Source: Lepisosteus oculatus
Lineage: Eukaryota; Chordata; Actinopteri; Semionotiformes; Lepisosteidae
Length of the DNA stretch: 64,000 nucleotides
Direction of reading: 5' to 3'
Assembly: GCF_040954835.1 (NCBI RefSeq)
Contig: NC_090712.1
Span: forward strand, 1,373,284-1,437,283
Shown here: piece after piece, positions 9,407 to 19,430 of the stretch
Position numbering within the stretch: the first letter of the stretch is position 1
Layout of the letters: every line of letters begins with the position of its first letter
Made by a program: the position numbers and the translations under genes
Notes under the pieces: model-generated
What the model was told of the DNA's origin: nothing
Database searches by the model: none
Seen by the model: the letters and a program-made list of their open reading frames with translations, nothing else

Positions 9407-12400
9407 ATGAAGTCTCTCTCTGGTGCAGTGGCACTGGCCCTCCTAGCTGCTGTGACGCTCATGTCACCCACCACCGACGCCAAGGTTTTCACCAAGTGTG
9501 AACTCCTGCAGAGGATGAAGCCTGAAATGCCCAAGACCATGCCCAACATCGAGGAGATCATGGCAAAAGGTAGGGTTTGTTTGTCTCTTAACCTACACTG
9601 GGGGCTCCCAAGCTATTTAAAACAGAAGCAAACCAATTCAGCATGCAATGATCCCAATGCATGAACTGAAAACTGAATATAAGTGGTTCTACAAGAGAAA
9701 GGTTGATAAGTTAGTGTAGCCAGAAAACTTCCACAAATGAACTTTGCTTTACTTAGGAGTCCAGATTAAAGTGTGATTGCAGAGCCTCAGAATAATCAAA
9801 TACTGTTGCAATTATTTTTAAAAGAGAAGATTCAGTAAAAAAAAACATGTTCAAGAGCTGAATGTACTGCTTTAATAAATATCTACTTGGACAACTCTTG
9901 GTATCTTTAAAAACATTATGAAGCTACATTAAAACCATAGGATGGCACAGTGAAAATGAAGATAAAAGAAAAGATACATTTCTATAAAATTCAGAAGAAA
10001 GTCAACTCAAAACAGCTGATTCACTATTGCAAACTTTCAAACCATTTACCAAGCACTGGCACTGAAGCAGCAGTCAGGCCCAGCCATGTGTCTGAAGCTG
10101 AAGGCTCTGATGCAGAACTCTCTGCCTCCCGATTCCTTCACTTCACAGCTATCTGCAAGGTGGAGAAGACCACTGGCTTCGACACCACCCGTGTCAACCC
10201 CTCCAAGACCCTGACCCTGCCTCCCGAGGTGCTGAAGCTGGTGGGCCTGGGCGGAGGACTAGGGGACGGCAGCAGGCAGAACCAGTCAGCGCCAGGCGGG
10301 CTGCCGGCCGGACCCCGACCCGGCAGCCCTAACGGGCCCCCCAATCCACCCCCCGGAAACTCCATCAATTTAGGGGACCTGTTCGGGATCTTCCAGCTCA
10401 GCAACCGTTTTGCCTGCAGCGACGGAATCACTCCCTCGCACAACGTGTGCAGCATGGACTGCAACAGTAAGTAGCACTTCGGTCCCCCAGCTGTGCCTTT
10501 CAGGGTGACCTGACACGTGCTGCAGCTCTGCTCCTGCTGTGGGGGCTGCACTGCATTGCAAGTTCCAGGTGTGGCAGCTGCTGCTGGGCAGTTAAATCTC
10601 CCAGTGATGCCTAAGCGGGGTGAAGGCAGGTGGGAGGCGGTTCCCCTCTTCGGGAGACTGGGAAGAGAGTCCGAGTCCAGGCTACAGAGGTAAAACCATC
10701 ATTAGGCCCTTATTTCAGCTGAACTCAAGGCAGAGTAGCAGAGGAGGAAGAAAACGTTTCTCTCTTTTTCTTTCTCTGTCAGTTTCCCTGGCTGAGCTCA
10801 CTTCATTCTCACAGCCCCCCCTCATCCAGCAACTGGATGACTTTCCATTCTTGCCTTTCTAAAAACGTACTGTTTTCTTTAACAGTTTGTGGCTGCCTGC
10901 AGTCTACAGGGTGTGTCGGAATTCCAAGGATATATTGTTAATAAAAGAAACACAAACAACGTTTCACAGATGTGATGTCATCAGTGTTTCGTATCACTAC
11001 TAGGCTACGCAGAAAGTGCAGGTTTGAGATTACAACTGTTATGACTATAACGATTTTGAGATTATTATGGTGTTATATACAAGATATATAAAAACAGTTT
11101 TTCAGATGAAAGTCCATCATGCTGCTCTGCAACAGCTGCAATGAATAAAGATTGTCCATATCCTCCAGTCCTGGAGAGTTATCTTCCTCACCACACAATA
11201 TGTACAAGAGTCCACTTTGTACATATTGTGTGTCCACAGTGCACAGTCCACTGTGTCAAACAGAACTTAGTTCACGAGACTTCAGATAAAGTCCACATAA
11301 TCAGTAAATGAGAAAATCTATCCCTGAAGCTTCCATCTATGATACAAAGAAAAATAAAAGAGAAAAGGTTTCATTAGAAATAAACCAAGATCTTACAGAC
11401 ACTTAAGCCCGAATTTATGATGCTCAATTACAGCCTTTAAACTTGAACTTGGATATCATCAAGCTTCCAGTTTCAGGACAAGAGTGTGGAAGGTTCTTTG
11501 CAAGTATCTGACACCACTTGTTTACCCTTCATGTCGCGCCCGTTTAATGCTACAGCAATACTTATTCTGTTTTCAGAGCTGATTGATGATGACATCACCG
11601 ACGACATCACTTGCACGAAGACGCTCATTACGCTGATGAAGCAGTAAGTATCAGAAGGGGTCAAAGGTCAAGATTGAGTGAAGCAGGCAAGCTAGCACAG
11701 ACTGGTGTTAATATTGCATGCTGTGAATGATAAGAGGTTACTGCATGTATATTTGCAAACAAGATCACCACGGTAAATTGTTTTTTTTTTAATTTTATTT
11801 AGGAAACTACCTAATACTCCCGAGGCCATGAAGACTATGCAGACAATGTAAGTGAACATGCAACAATAGCAGGAAACTTTAGAAAACAGTCTTGTCAAGA
11901 GTGAACTCTCCTGAATTTTAACAGTAACAGTAACAGTGTACTGATTTGTCCTCCAGGGCCGGATTTTGGTGTTCGTAGGCCCTAGACACTTTCACTCTGA
12001 AATGTGCAAAACGAGGGGTAAAGGCCAATTGAATGACGTCGATTGACATGATGCACTTTAAACTATTCTAATGCTGAACCACGTGATTGATGGAGGGGAG
12101 TCGAGCGACCATCACTTTGATACTTCTAGTTTCTAGAACAGCCACTAGAGAGCGTATGAATATTGATTTGGAGCTCCTAGAGTCGATCACAAGCATGTTG
12201 TTTCAGCTCGTTTTTTGTCAGTCACTAATGTTTCCCTCCTTCATTGGCCCTAAAAATATTGTAGGCCCTAGGCACTGTGCCAGCAGTGCCTAATGGGAAA
12301 TCCGGCACTGCTCATAACACTTCATTAGACCCATCTGGAAGGATCTGGCCCACTGAGAAAACAGCGTGGCTTTCCCTTATAATCTCACATCCAGTGTTGT

Positions 12401-12617
12401 GCACATGTTGGTGGCATTTTGCATTGTTCTGCTTGTCTCATTTAATCATTTCCCTTCTTTGTGTGGAAGCATTATAGTGACTACTATCATTACAGGCATT
12501 TTGTTTTAAACTAATAAACACACCTGTACACGGTTTTTCTCTTCCAGGATGGAGTCGATGTTCAGCGAAATTGACTGCCTTACTAAGGACCCGGCTGTCT
12601 ATTTCGCCGGCTGTTAA
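9407..12617 (+). CDS. Secreted c-type-lysozyme/alpha-lactalbumin-like protein, non-catalytic, with calcium loop
   Basis: Five exons join in frame: 9407-9569, 10149-10466, 11577-11643, 11803-11847, 12548-12617. All introns are GT-AG, and the protein is 220 aa. Residues 1-25 look like a signal peptide cut after TDA. The mature protein begins KVFTKCEL, as in c-type lysozymes and alpha-lactalbumin. Eight cysteines (31, 57, 144, 155, 159, 173, 208, 220) match the family pattern. The core 'FGIFQLSNRFAC' (133-144) corresponds to the lysozyme 'YGIFQI' strand. Residues 161-170, KLIDDDITDD, carry Lys and Asp at the spacing of the alpha-lactalbumin calcium loop. The lysozyme catalytic Glu aligns with Thr62 and the catalytic Asp with Leu132, so muramidase activity is unlikely. 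Two insertions are present: about 52 Pro/Gly-rich residues before 'FGIFQ', and a 15-codon exon 4. Intron 1 is in phase 1, as in vertebrate lysozyme genes. The function is not known to me. Confidence 0.9.
11192..11232. repeat. Perfect 16-bp inverted repeat (hairpin) in intron 2
   Basis: cacacaatatgtacaa (11192-11207) and its exact reverse complement (11217-11232) surround a 9-base loop. It lies in intron 2 of the lysozyme-like gene. A function is not evident. Confidence 0.8.
11803..11847 (+). CDS. Exon 4 of the lysozyme-like gene: 45-nt symmetric extra exon
   Basis: This small exon lies between good splice sites (tttatttag before it, gtaagtg after it). Both flanking introns are phase 2, so it can be skipped without changing frame. 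It adds residues 183-198 in part (KLPNTPEAMKTMQT). Typical lysozyme/alpha-lactalbumin genes have four exons. Without this exon the spacing between Cys173 and Cys208 falls from 34 to 19 residues, the alpha-lactalbumin value. Confidence 0.8.
11957..12307. mobile_element. Possible non-autonomous DNA element (MITE-like) in intron 4
   Basis: A 350-bp block begins with ggccggattt and ends with aaatccggca, giving short terminal inverted repeats of about 9 bp. A 'gtaggcccta' word occurs near each end in the same orientation. No transposase is present and no clear target duplication is seen, so the call is tentative. Confidence 0.3.
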
Positions 12618-12944
12618 GTCAGCCCTCCAAGCAGAGAGGACCCGTAGAAATACAGAGAGAATCAGTAGCGTCCATCTTTATCTCTAATCATACTTATTAT
12701 GTCTGGGCAAATGCTGTCACTATGTTATGAAAGTATCATACTCAATGAAAACCATTAATATGTCGCGTCACCTTTTTGCCCTGAAGAGAAGACGGACGGA
12801 GAAGCCATCATTTCCAACTGCTTTTACCTCACTTAATCACCTCCTTCCATTGTGTTCAAATCAGGTCTGTTCCGTGTTTCATTATAAAGTGACAGCTTCA
12901 AGCCTTTCTGCTATAGCCTTTGATGGGACTTTTCTATTTCTTTC

Positions 12945-12950
12945 AATAAA
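12945..12950 (+). promoter_or_regulatory. Polyadenylation signal of the lysozyme-like gene
   Basis: AATAAA about 330 bp after the stop codon, followed by a T-rich stretch. It is the first such signal downstream of the last exon. Confidence 0.6.
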
Positions 12951-13239
12951 CATTATGTTTAAACATTACACCAGTTGTCTGATTTTTTTTTAATTCTCAA
13001 AAGATGGAATTTTCTTCTTTTTGGGGGGAGGGGGGAGAGATTAATCGGGGTTTTTTTCTTGGGAATGAGCAAAAAACAGACTGAAGGTAAAATCGCCTGA
13101 AAAGGGTGTGTACACATTTTGTATTTTTGTTTTTAGATTTACGTAACCTTGTACTTTGTAACCTTGGACATTAGAAACTTGTTGAAAAGAGAAAGGCGAA
13201 CAGGTCAAAAGCGAAAAAGCGCAGAGCGCCGTCAGTCAA

Positions 13240-13540
13240 AGCCGTAATCTGTTGTGATGCGTCGGTTACTCGGCGGCCGGGTGCCTACAAGGGAGCGGCG
13301 GCAGCCTGGGCCGGGAAAAGCCAAGCGAGCGGGGCCACAGCGCACCTCTGCAGGGGTCAGTGTCGCGGACCGATCCCGGACCTCCGTGCGCTTCCCCCGG
13401 GCGGAGGAAGTACAAGAGCGTCCCGGCCTGGCCGGCCCAGCCAATGGAAATCCGGAGGGGCGGGCCGTGTCTGAAGTCGCCCGCATCTTTGTTGCTGTTT
13501 CCTGAGGCCGGCGGAACATGAACGGATTAAAAGAGGGTGA
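13240..13540 (+). promoter_or_regulatory. CpG-rich promoter of the zinc-finger gene
   Basis: A dense CpG block sits in otherwise AT-rich DNA immediately upstream of, and including, the first coding exon at 13518. A CCAAT word (13441-13445) and a GC box (ggggcgggcc, 13457-13466) lie 50-80 bp before the ATG. No TATA box is seen. Confidence 0.65.
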
Positions 13541-16082
13541 GTAAATGATATTAAAACCAGATCATTCATGTCGCGGCGCTAATTGGGGGGGAAAAAAAAG
13601 AGATGGTTTTACCCGAACCGAACGTAGTGCCGTCGACCCTGTTTGTACCGTTTAGGTTCGGTTCGGCAAAGGGTGAAGAATGCATCGGTGTTGTGTTCTG
13701 TTGTCATGAATTGCACACTTTTTTTGAGCCATAAATCAGAAATGTTAGGATTACGATTTTGTAATGCCCCCCACAAAAATACACACATAATGCGCTTTTG
13801 TCCGAAATCAGTAACTCGTTTTCTTAAAATAGACACAGTGGATTGGACCTATTCAGGTTTTACGTTTGACTCGCAAATATACTGAATACTTTTCATTTGT
13901 GCTCCAAAGTCTGTTCGATTACTGCATGGTAGCAGATGTGCCGACGGACAGACACAGGACCTAAAGCAACAGCGCTTTCGCACAGTTTTGATTGAGGTGA
14001 ATGACCGCTGCCTCGCCGAGTACTGGCAGCTATTGTTTTAATTCAGGTTGCTTTGAGTGTGAAACAGTCGGAGCATTAGAGAGTATTACCCGTAATCCCC
14101 CTGCCAGTCCAAGCGCTTCAATCGTGTGCGAAGTGCCATCCTGTGGAAGATGGCACCTAGAAACGATATTCCCTGGGCACGCCAGATCCTACAGATCAGA
14201 GACAGGTCGCCGCAGCAGAAGCTCACAGGGACTGTATCGCAATGGGCGGTTTTAACCGCATGCCCATTCGCTGTTTTGGCACCACAGCCTTCGGTTACAC
14301 CTGTAACCCTCCGGCTAGCCAGAGCCGGGAGCCGGGAGTCGTGAGTTTGAACGGCGGCTCTCTTGAGCTAATGCGAGGTGCAGGGTGTGTAATTCTTGAT
14401 CGCCATGGCGTGCTTCTGCCCTTTCACGGACCTGCCTGTGATTTTTAGCTAAACCTCAGTATGTGTTGTGAGGCAGCAGAGGTGTGCCTAGATGTGATCA
14501 GGCTCTGCGCCTTGTTTGTGGTTCTGTCTCTTGCAGCGTGTGCAGGTGTTTTCTCTCCTGTGATTCACGCTTCGTGGTGACTGGGGCAGTTTCCTGGAGA
14601 TGATGAGAATGATCTATTCTTATAAGCAGTCTGTGTGCCTGTGGTGGTTCTTGTAGTGTGAACGGCTTGTTTTTCTTTGTAGGAGAGCAGAGGAGTAAGG
14701 AGGAGGCTGGACGTTTGGATAGTATTGGGCCTGCTGGCTGTAAAGAACCGGGCCAGCAGCCGAACGGCACGCCCGTGTCTGTGAAACAGGAGGCGCCGGA
14801 GCCGGAGGAACTGGGGTGGAACGGCACCGTGACGGATCGGTGGCACCCTGAGCCGGCCGCGGCTCCCGACCGCCTGCCGATCACGGGCGCCAGGGGGCGG
14901 GCCGAGACGCCGCGGGCAGATTCGGGGTCAGGCGGCCCGGCTGAGGCCGAGCTCGGTGTGTCCGTGTCCGAGGGGGAGCCGGGCGACGACTCGGATTCTG
15001 GGGCCGAGTCCTCGGACGCCGCGGAGAACGTCTCGGACCTGAGGCTCGTCCTCGTCAAGGAGGAAGAGAGGGGGGACGCCCCCGAGCCCGGCGGGGAGGG
15101 CCGGGGGTCGGAGGCTGAGCCGCGGGCCGCGCGCCGGACGCACCCCTGCCAGGACTGCGGCAAGGAGTACCTGCGGTCGGGGGCGCTGGCCGTCCACAGG
15201 CGCACCCACACCGGGGAGAAGCCCTACTGCTGCCCCGTCTGCGGCCGGGCCTTCGCCCGCTCCGGAGACCTCACCGCGCACCGCCGCAGGCACACGGGGG
15301 AGAAGCCCTACTCCTGCGCCCGCTGCCCCAAGACCTTCAGCCAGCTGGGCACCCTGCAGAAGCACCAGAAGGTGCACGAGGAGAAGCGCTACGCGTGCGA
15401 GGCCTGCGGGGAGGCCTTCGACCAGCGCGGCCAGCTGAAGGAGCACCTGGAGGCCCGGCACGGCGGCAGGGAGTACCCTTGCGGGGAGTGCGCCGCCGTC
15501 TTCCCGCACCCCACCAACCTGAGGCGGCACCAGAAGAACGCCCACAGCCCCGAGGCGAAGCCCCACGGCTGCCCGGACTGCGGCAAGACCTTCCGGCAGC
15601 TGAGCGACCTGAAGAAGCACCGGCGCGTGCACACGGGCGAGAAGCCCTACGCCTGCGGCGAGTGCGGGAAGAGCTTCTGCTGGCTGGAGACGCTGAAGCA
15701 GCACCGGCGCACGCACACAGGCGAGACGCCCTTCGAGTGCGCCCACTGCGGCAAGAGCTTCTCCCAGCTGGGCCACCTGCGGCAGCACGAGCTCATCCAC
15801 TCCGACCAGCGGCCGCACCCCTGCGGCGAGTGCCCCAAGCGCTTCCGCCTGCTGAGCGACCTGAAGAAGCACCTGCGGGTGCACAGCGGCGAGAGGCCCT
15901 ACCGCTGCCCCCACTGCCCCAAGAGCTTCACCCAGAACGGGGGCCTGAGGCAGCACCAGCGGGCCGCCCACTCCGGGGAGAGGCCCTACATCTGCAAGGA
16001 GTGCGGGCGGACCTTCAACATCCTGGGGGACCTGAGGAGACACTTCAAGGGCCAGCACGCCGCGGGGCAGGCTGCGAGCTGA
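13518..16082 (+). CDS. C2H2 zinc-finger protein, 11 fingers, two coding exons
   Basis: Exon 1 (13518-13536) encodes MNGLKE plus one base and ends at a gtgagt donor. Exon 2 (14683-16082) follows a pyrimidine-rich acceptor and restores frame as GEQRSKEEAG. The protein is about 472 aa. The N-terminal third is acidic and Pro/Gly/Ser-rich with no KRAB, SCAN or BTB domain visible. It has two short motifs resembling SUMO-acceptor sites (VKQEAPE, LVKEEERG). Eleven C2H2 fingers follow almost without gaps, many joined by TGEKP-type linkers, ending just before the C-terminus (AAGQAAS). It is likely a nuclear DNA-binding transcription factor. I cannot assign an orthologue. The coding exon is extremely GC-rich at third positions. 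It converges on lhb. Confidence 0.9.
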
Positions 16083-16695
16083 GCCCCCCCACCGAGAGAC
16101 ACGAGTCACGGGTCTCCCTCGCTTGTCGGTTGTTTTGTCCTCGATGTTCTGAGCTGGACACCCGCTGGAAGTCCTGTCCTCATCAGCCCCGCTTGGGGGG
16201 CCTGTGAAATAACGGGGAAGGCTCCTTCGGTCCAGGCCGTTCGAACGCATCTTGTTAGCGGGGCTGGAAGTGTCCCAGCCAAGCAGCAGAACTCGGGTGG
16301 CTTTTTAAAACAGTGTCTTTGTTGATTTACAAAGCTGAATGAATCAAATGGGTGATGTTTTAATTGATACACTGGACATGTAGTGACTCGTGAAACGACA
16401 CAAAGAACCACTGGAAAGACACGAGACTGAAATGCAAGTCTAGAAACGTTTTGAAACTGTTTTTATTCACATTGATTAGCAAGGCAGAGGGTCTGCTGAC
16501 ATCAGTAAGACAGAAGGAAAGGTTACAAGTGACAAGAGGCTGTTTGGCCCATCTAACTCGAATGGATGCTGGTGGTGAATCGATCCGATCTGTGACTGCG
16601 TGTTTGTGTTGTCAAGGAGATCGCCGGGGAAGGATACAGGAGAGGAGGCCGGGCTGTGCGGGGATCCCACCTGTGGGCGTTGGCGTCCGTCTGCC
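16083..16695. other. Convergent 3' ends of the zinc-finger gene (+) and lhb (-)
   Basis: Only 613 bp separate the two stop codons. The lhb 3' UTR occupies most of 16462-16695. No AATAAA for the zinc-finger transcript was seen before the lhb coding exon, so the two mRNAs may overlap in antisense. Confidence 0.5.
16462..16467 (-). promoter_or_regulatory. lhb: Polyadenylation signal of lhb
   Basis: AATAAA on the minus strand about 230 bp after the lhb stop, a normal distance for gonadotropin beta genes. Confidence 0.65.
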
Positions 16696-19430
16696 TCAGT
16701 AGGCGGGGAGGCTCGCTCGCTGGCTCATGCAGAAGTCGGGGCTCAGGCTCTCGATGGTGCAGTCGGACGTGTCCATCGTGCACAGGCTGCAGTCGCAGCT
16801 CAGGGCCACCGGGTAGGTCACGTGGGGGTCCACGCCAGGGGCGCAGCCCGGCAGCCGGATGGTCTCGTACTTGACGTCCCGGTACGTGCAGACGTGCTGG
16901 TAGATCATGGCCAGGGGGCTCTTGTAGACGGGCTCCTGGAAGGCAGGCAGGTGAGGATCATGAGTGTACCCACGCGAATCGGGACAGGCCTTTATAAACC
17001 CGCCGTGTGGTTGTGATGTTGATTTTTTTTTCTGGTGGAAAAACAAGTTTCACACTGGTTGCAGACAACAGCCAGGTCTCCTGTAGTTAGAAAGGGTCAT
17101 AATATTGAGGTTTTCGAAAATTCCGTATTCAGATCCCATGCCAAGTTTGAGTTAGAGATGCAGTTTTGGAACCACGCTTTGATAACACTGCATATGTGTG
17201 GCCTTTAGATTTAAGCTTTACCCCGAGCATCTCAGAATTGCAATGACACAATTCTTCCAATGAATGCTGACCTCGCCTGCAGTCATGACATGGATGTTGC
17301 CTTTTGTTCTGCCAGGTATGAATTTCTACTGCTGTTCATGCTGCTTATGTGACTGAATTCATAGCTACAATGAGACCTCACTCACAGTTAGCTTCTTGCA
17401 TGCAGACTGAACCTTCTTACACTTCCCTAAGACAAGACCGAGCTTCTGCTCTTACCCTGCCTTTGAAAAGCTGCTGAGTTTGCTGTTGTTGTCAAAGGTA
17501 TTGAAATCAGACCTTGATGGAAGAAGCCTTGGTTTTACTTCTGACCTTGTGTCATTTGAAGATCACAAGGTTGTATTTTTTCCACCTGCACAACATTGTT
17601 CTGATGTTGAAATATTGATAAAGTCTCTTATTTTGTCACGATTTAACTGCTGCAATGCCTTACTAACTGAGGTATCCTCACAGGTATGAAACGGGCTTCA
17701 GTATTTCCAGAATACCGAAGCTCATGCTAACTGGAAGTACTCTGCATCAGCAGATTACTCCCATCCTCTGTAAATTGCACTGGCTGCCTGTAAAATTCAG
17801 AAGCTCTCCTGCTCGTGCATAAGACACCGGTGTCCTGTCTTCTAACATGGGTGCAAAGCAGGCTCCACACAGTGGGTGGTAGAGCCTTCTCTTGTGAAGC
17901 TCCATGTTATAAGTATAAATAAGGAAATTTCCTTGTACATCTTTTTACTGTAGGCTTTGAGGTTCGTATAATTTACTTTTCATGTTGATTTCACTGGGTC
18001 AATTTGCTGTACCTTTTTCTCTTTTACTTTTGCTATGTGTACTATGTGTGGCGGGTGTTTTGAAAAGCGCTCATTAATAAAATTATTATTATTTTATTGT
18101 AAAGTTTACTTTTCAACATGTTAAAAACAAGCTTAAGTTTCCTGTGTTTGACGATGCAAGCATCATCAAAATGAATAATAGACAATCTCTCATGTTCCAT
18201 TTACTGTCACAGTGCTGTTTTCACTCAAGAATCTATTCAAATTGTTCCGGATGACAGACTCGTTCAGCTGCCTGCGCTGTGACAGCGTACTTCCTCACAT
18301 CGTTTGTGCAGATCAGTCTGTCACCCCTCGTGCCTGAGAACCCCCCTTTCTGTCGGTTTTTGTCATGTATGAGCCTTCTGTCAATTAATAATAACAAGAT
18401 TGCTAATAAATTCCATGCAATTGTGTTTTGTATCCCAGAGTGCTTCACATGTAAGAGGGAACCCATTTCATCCCCCGCTGTAGTGCAGCCCCACCTGGGT
18501 GACACCAGGTGAGGTCTGAACAGCAGATCAGGGGGAGGAGTGAGGCATTGTGTTGTACTATATTCTAGAGAAATGTAACCAGAACCATGCCTTGGGATCT
18601 GCAATGACCGAGTAATCAGGACGTTGGTTTGCCCTAATCCAAAACACATCTATGATCATCACACTGGTGGCATTGGTTGGAAAATCCAGTCTAGGGGGAA
18701 GAACACCCGGATACTGGAGCCTTAATTAAAATCTTGATGTGCTTAATTAGTCCTTGTTAATGAATGTTCAGTTGCTTGAACAGTTATTAGCAATACATTT
18801 CATATATATAAAATGTATGGGGCGGAGTGGTGGCACTGTGGCGCCTGTGGCTGGAAGGTTGCCGGTTCGAATCCTGCTGCCGGCAGAGGAATCCTACTCC
18901 GTTGGGCCCCTGAGCAAGGCCCTTCACCCCAACTGCTCCAGGGGCGCCGTATAAATGGCTGACCCTGCACTCTGACCCCCAGCTTCTCTCCCTGTCTGTG
19001 TCTCTCAAGGAGAGCAAGATGGGGTATGGGAAAAGACAAATTCCTAATACAAGAAATTGTATATGGCCGATAAAGTGATCTTCTCTTATCGTATATCAAG
19101 CATCTCTCTGGGAATTTAGAATAGCTACAAGAATAGGTCAAAGTCAGGAACTGTCATGCGGGAGCTTCCTGAGATGGAGTCCAGCAGGGACTGGGGTCAC
19201 GTCAGGCGAACGCGCCTGTGGCACTCAGGAAGGCGAGACGCTACCTTGGTGAGGCAGTGGCCGCTGCAGATGGAGGTCCGAAACACCAGGCACTGCGGGC
19301 AGCCGTCTTTCTCCACGGAGACGGTCTCGTTCACGGGCTCGCAGGAGCGGAGGGGGGAGGTGGCGGCTGGGCTCGGGAGGCCACACAGGCCCAGCCCCAG
19401 GAGCGCGATGCATGCTGGGAAAGCCCTCAT
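16696..19430 (-). CDS. lhb: Luteinizing hormone beta subunit
   Basis: LH beta pairs with the common glycoprotein alpha chain and is secreted by pituitary gonadotropes to drive gonadal steroid production, ovulation and sperm release. Two coding exons (minus strand) join in phase 0: 19430-19245 (62 codons, MRAFPAC...CLTK) and 16935-16696 (79 codons plus TGA), giving 141 aa. There is a hydrophobic signal peptide, then 12 cysteines at 30, 44, 47, 55, 59, 78, 93, 109, 111, 114, 121 and 131, the cystine-knot and seat-belt pattern. One N-glycosylation site is at Asn34 (NET). Diagnostic stretches are [18 protein letters not shown] and [14 protein letters not shown], and the tail DFCMSQ is of fish LH-beta type rather than FSH-beta. 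The intron after 'HCLTK' is at the standard gonadotropin-beta position. The start was chosen at the Met opening the signal peptide. Confidence 0.96.
17480..18095 (+). mobile_element. Degenerate L2-like LINE fragment in the lhb intron
   Basis: A decayed reverse-transcriptase tail (text like [20 protein letters not shown]) is followed by the 'ggctccacacagtgggtggt' block and a 3' end near 18060 (gaaaagcgctcattaataaa then ATT repeats). It is heavily mutated. Confidence 0.5.
18440..18640 (-). mobile_element. Old SINE-like remnant
   Basis: The words gtgcagccccacctgggtga and, further right, text resembling the middle of the 5S-derived SINE body suggest an ancient minus-strand copy. Similarity is weak, so the limits and family are uncertain. 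Confidence 0.3.
18819..19090 (+). mobile_element. tRNA-derived SINE, copy 1
   Basis: The head carries an RNA polymerase III B-box-like motif (ggttcgaatcc) in a tRNA-like context. It is followed by a conserved body (gttgggcccctgagcaaggc, gtataaatggctgaccctgc) and a 3' end reading ggccgataaagtgatctt. Three further copies occur in this window. It lies in the lhb intron. Confidence 0.75.

Noticed and set aside
14131-14156. 8-bp stem hairpin gtgccatc/gatggcac
   Set aside because: Short and likely to occur by chance; no associated structure or repeat.
14928-16250. 440-codon minus-strand open frame
   Set aside because: It is antisense to the GC-rich zinc-finger exon; its Leu/Ala/Gly/Val/Pro composition is what the complement of such an exon gives.
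18835-18885. tRNA-like B box suggesting a tRNA gene
   Set aside because: The context is a dispersed SINE with four copies, and no complete cloverleaf is apparent.
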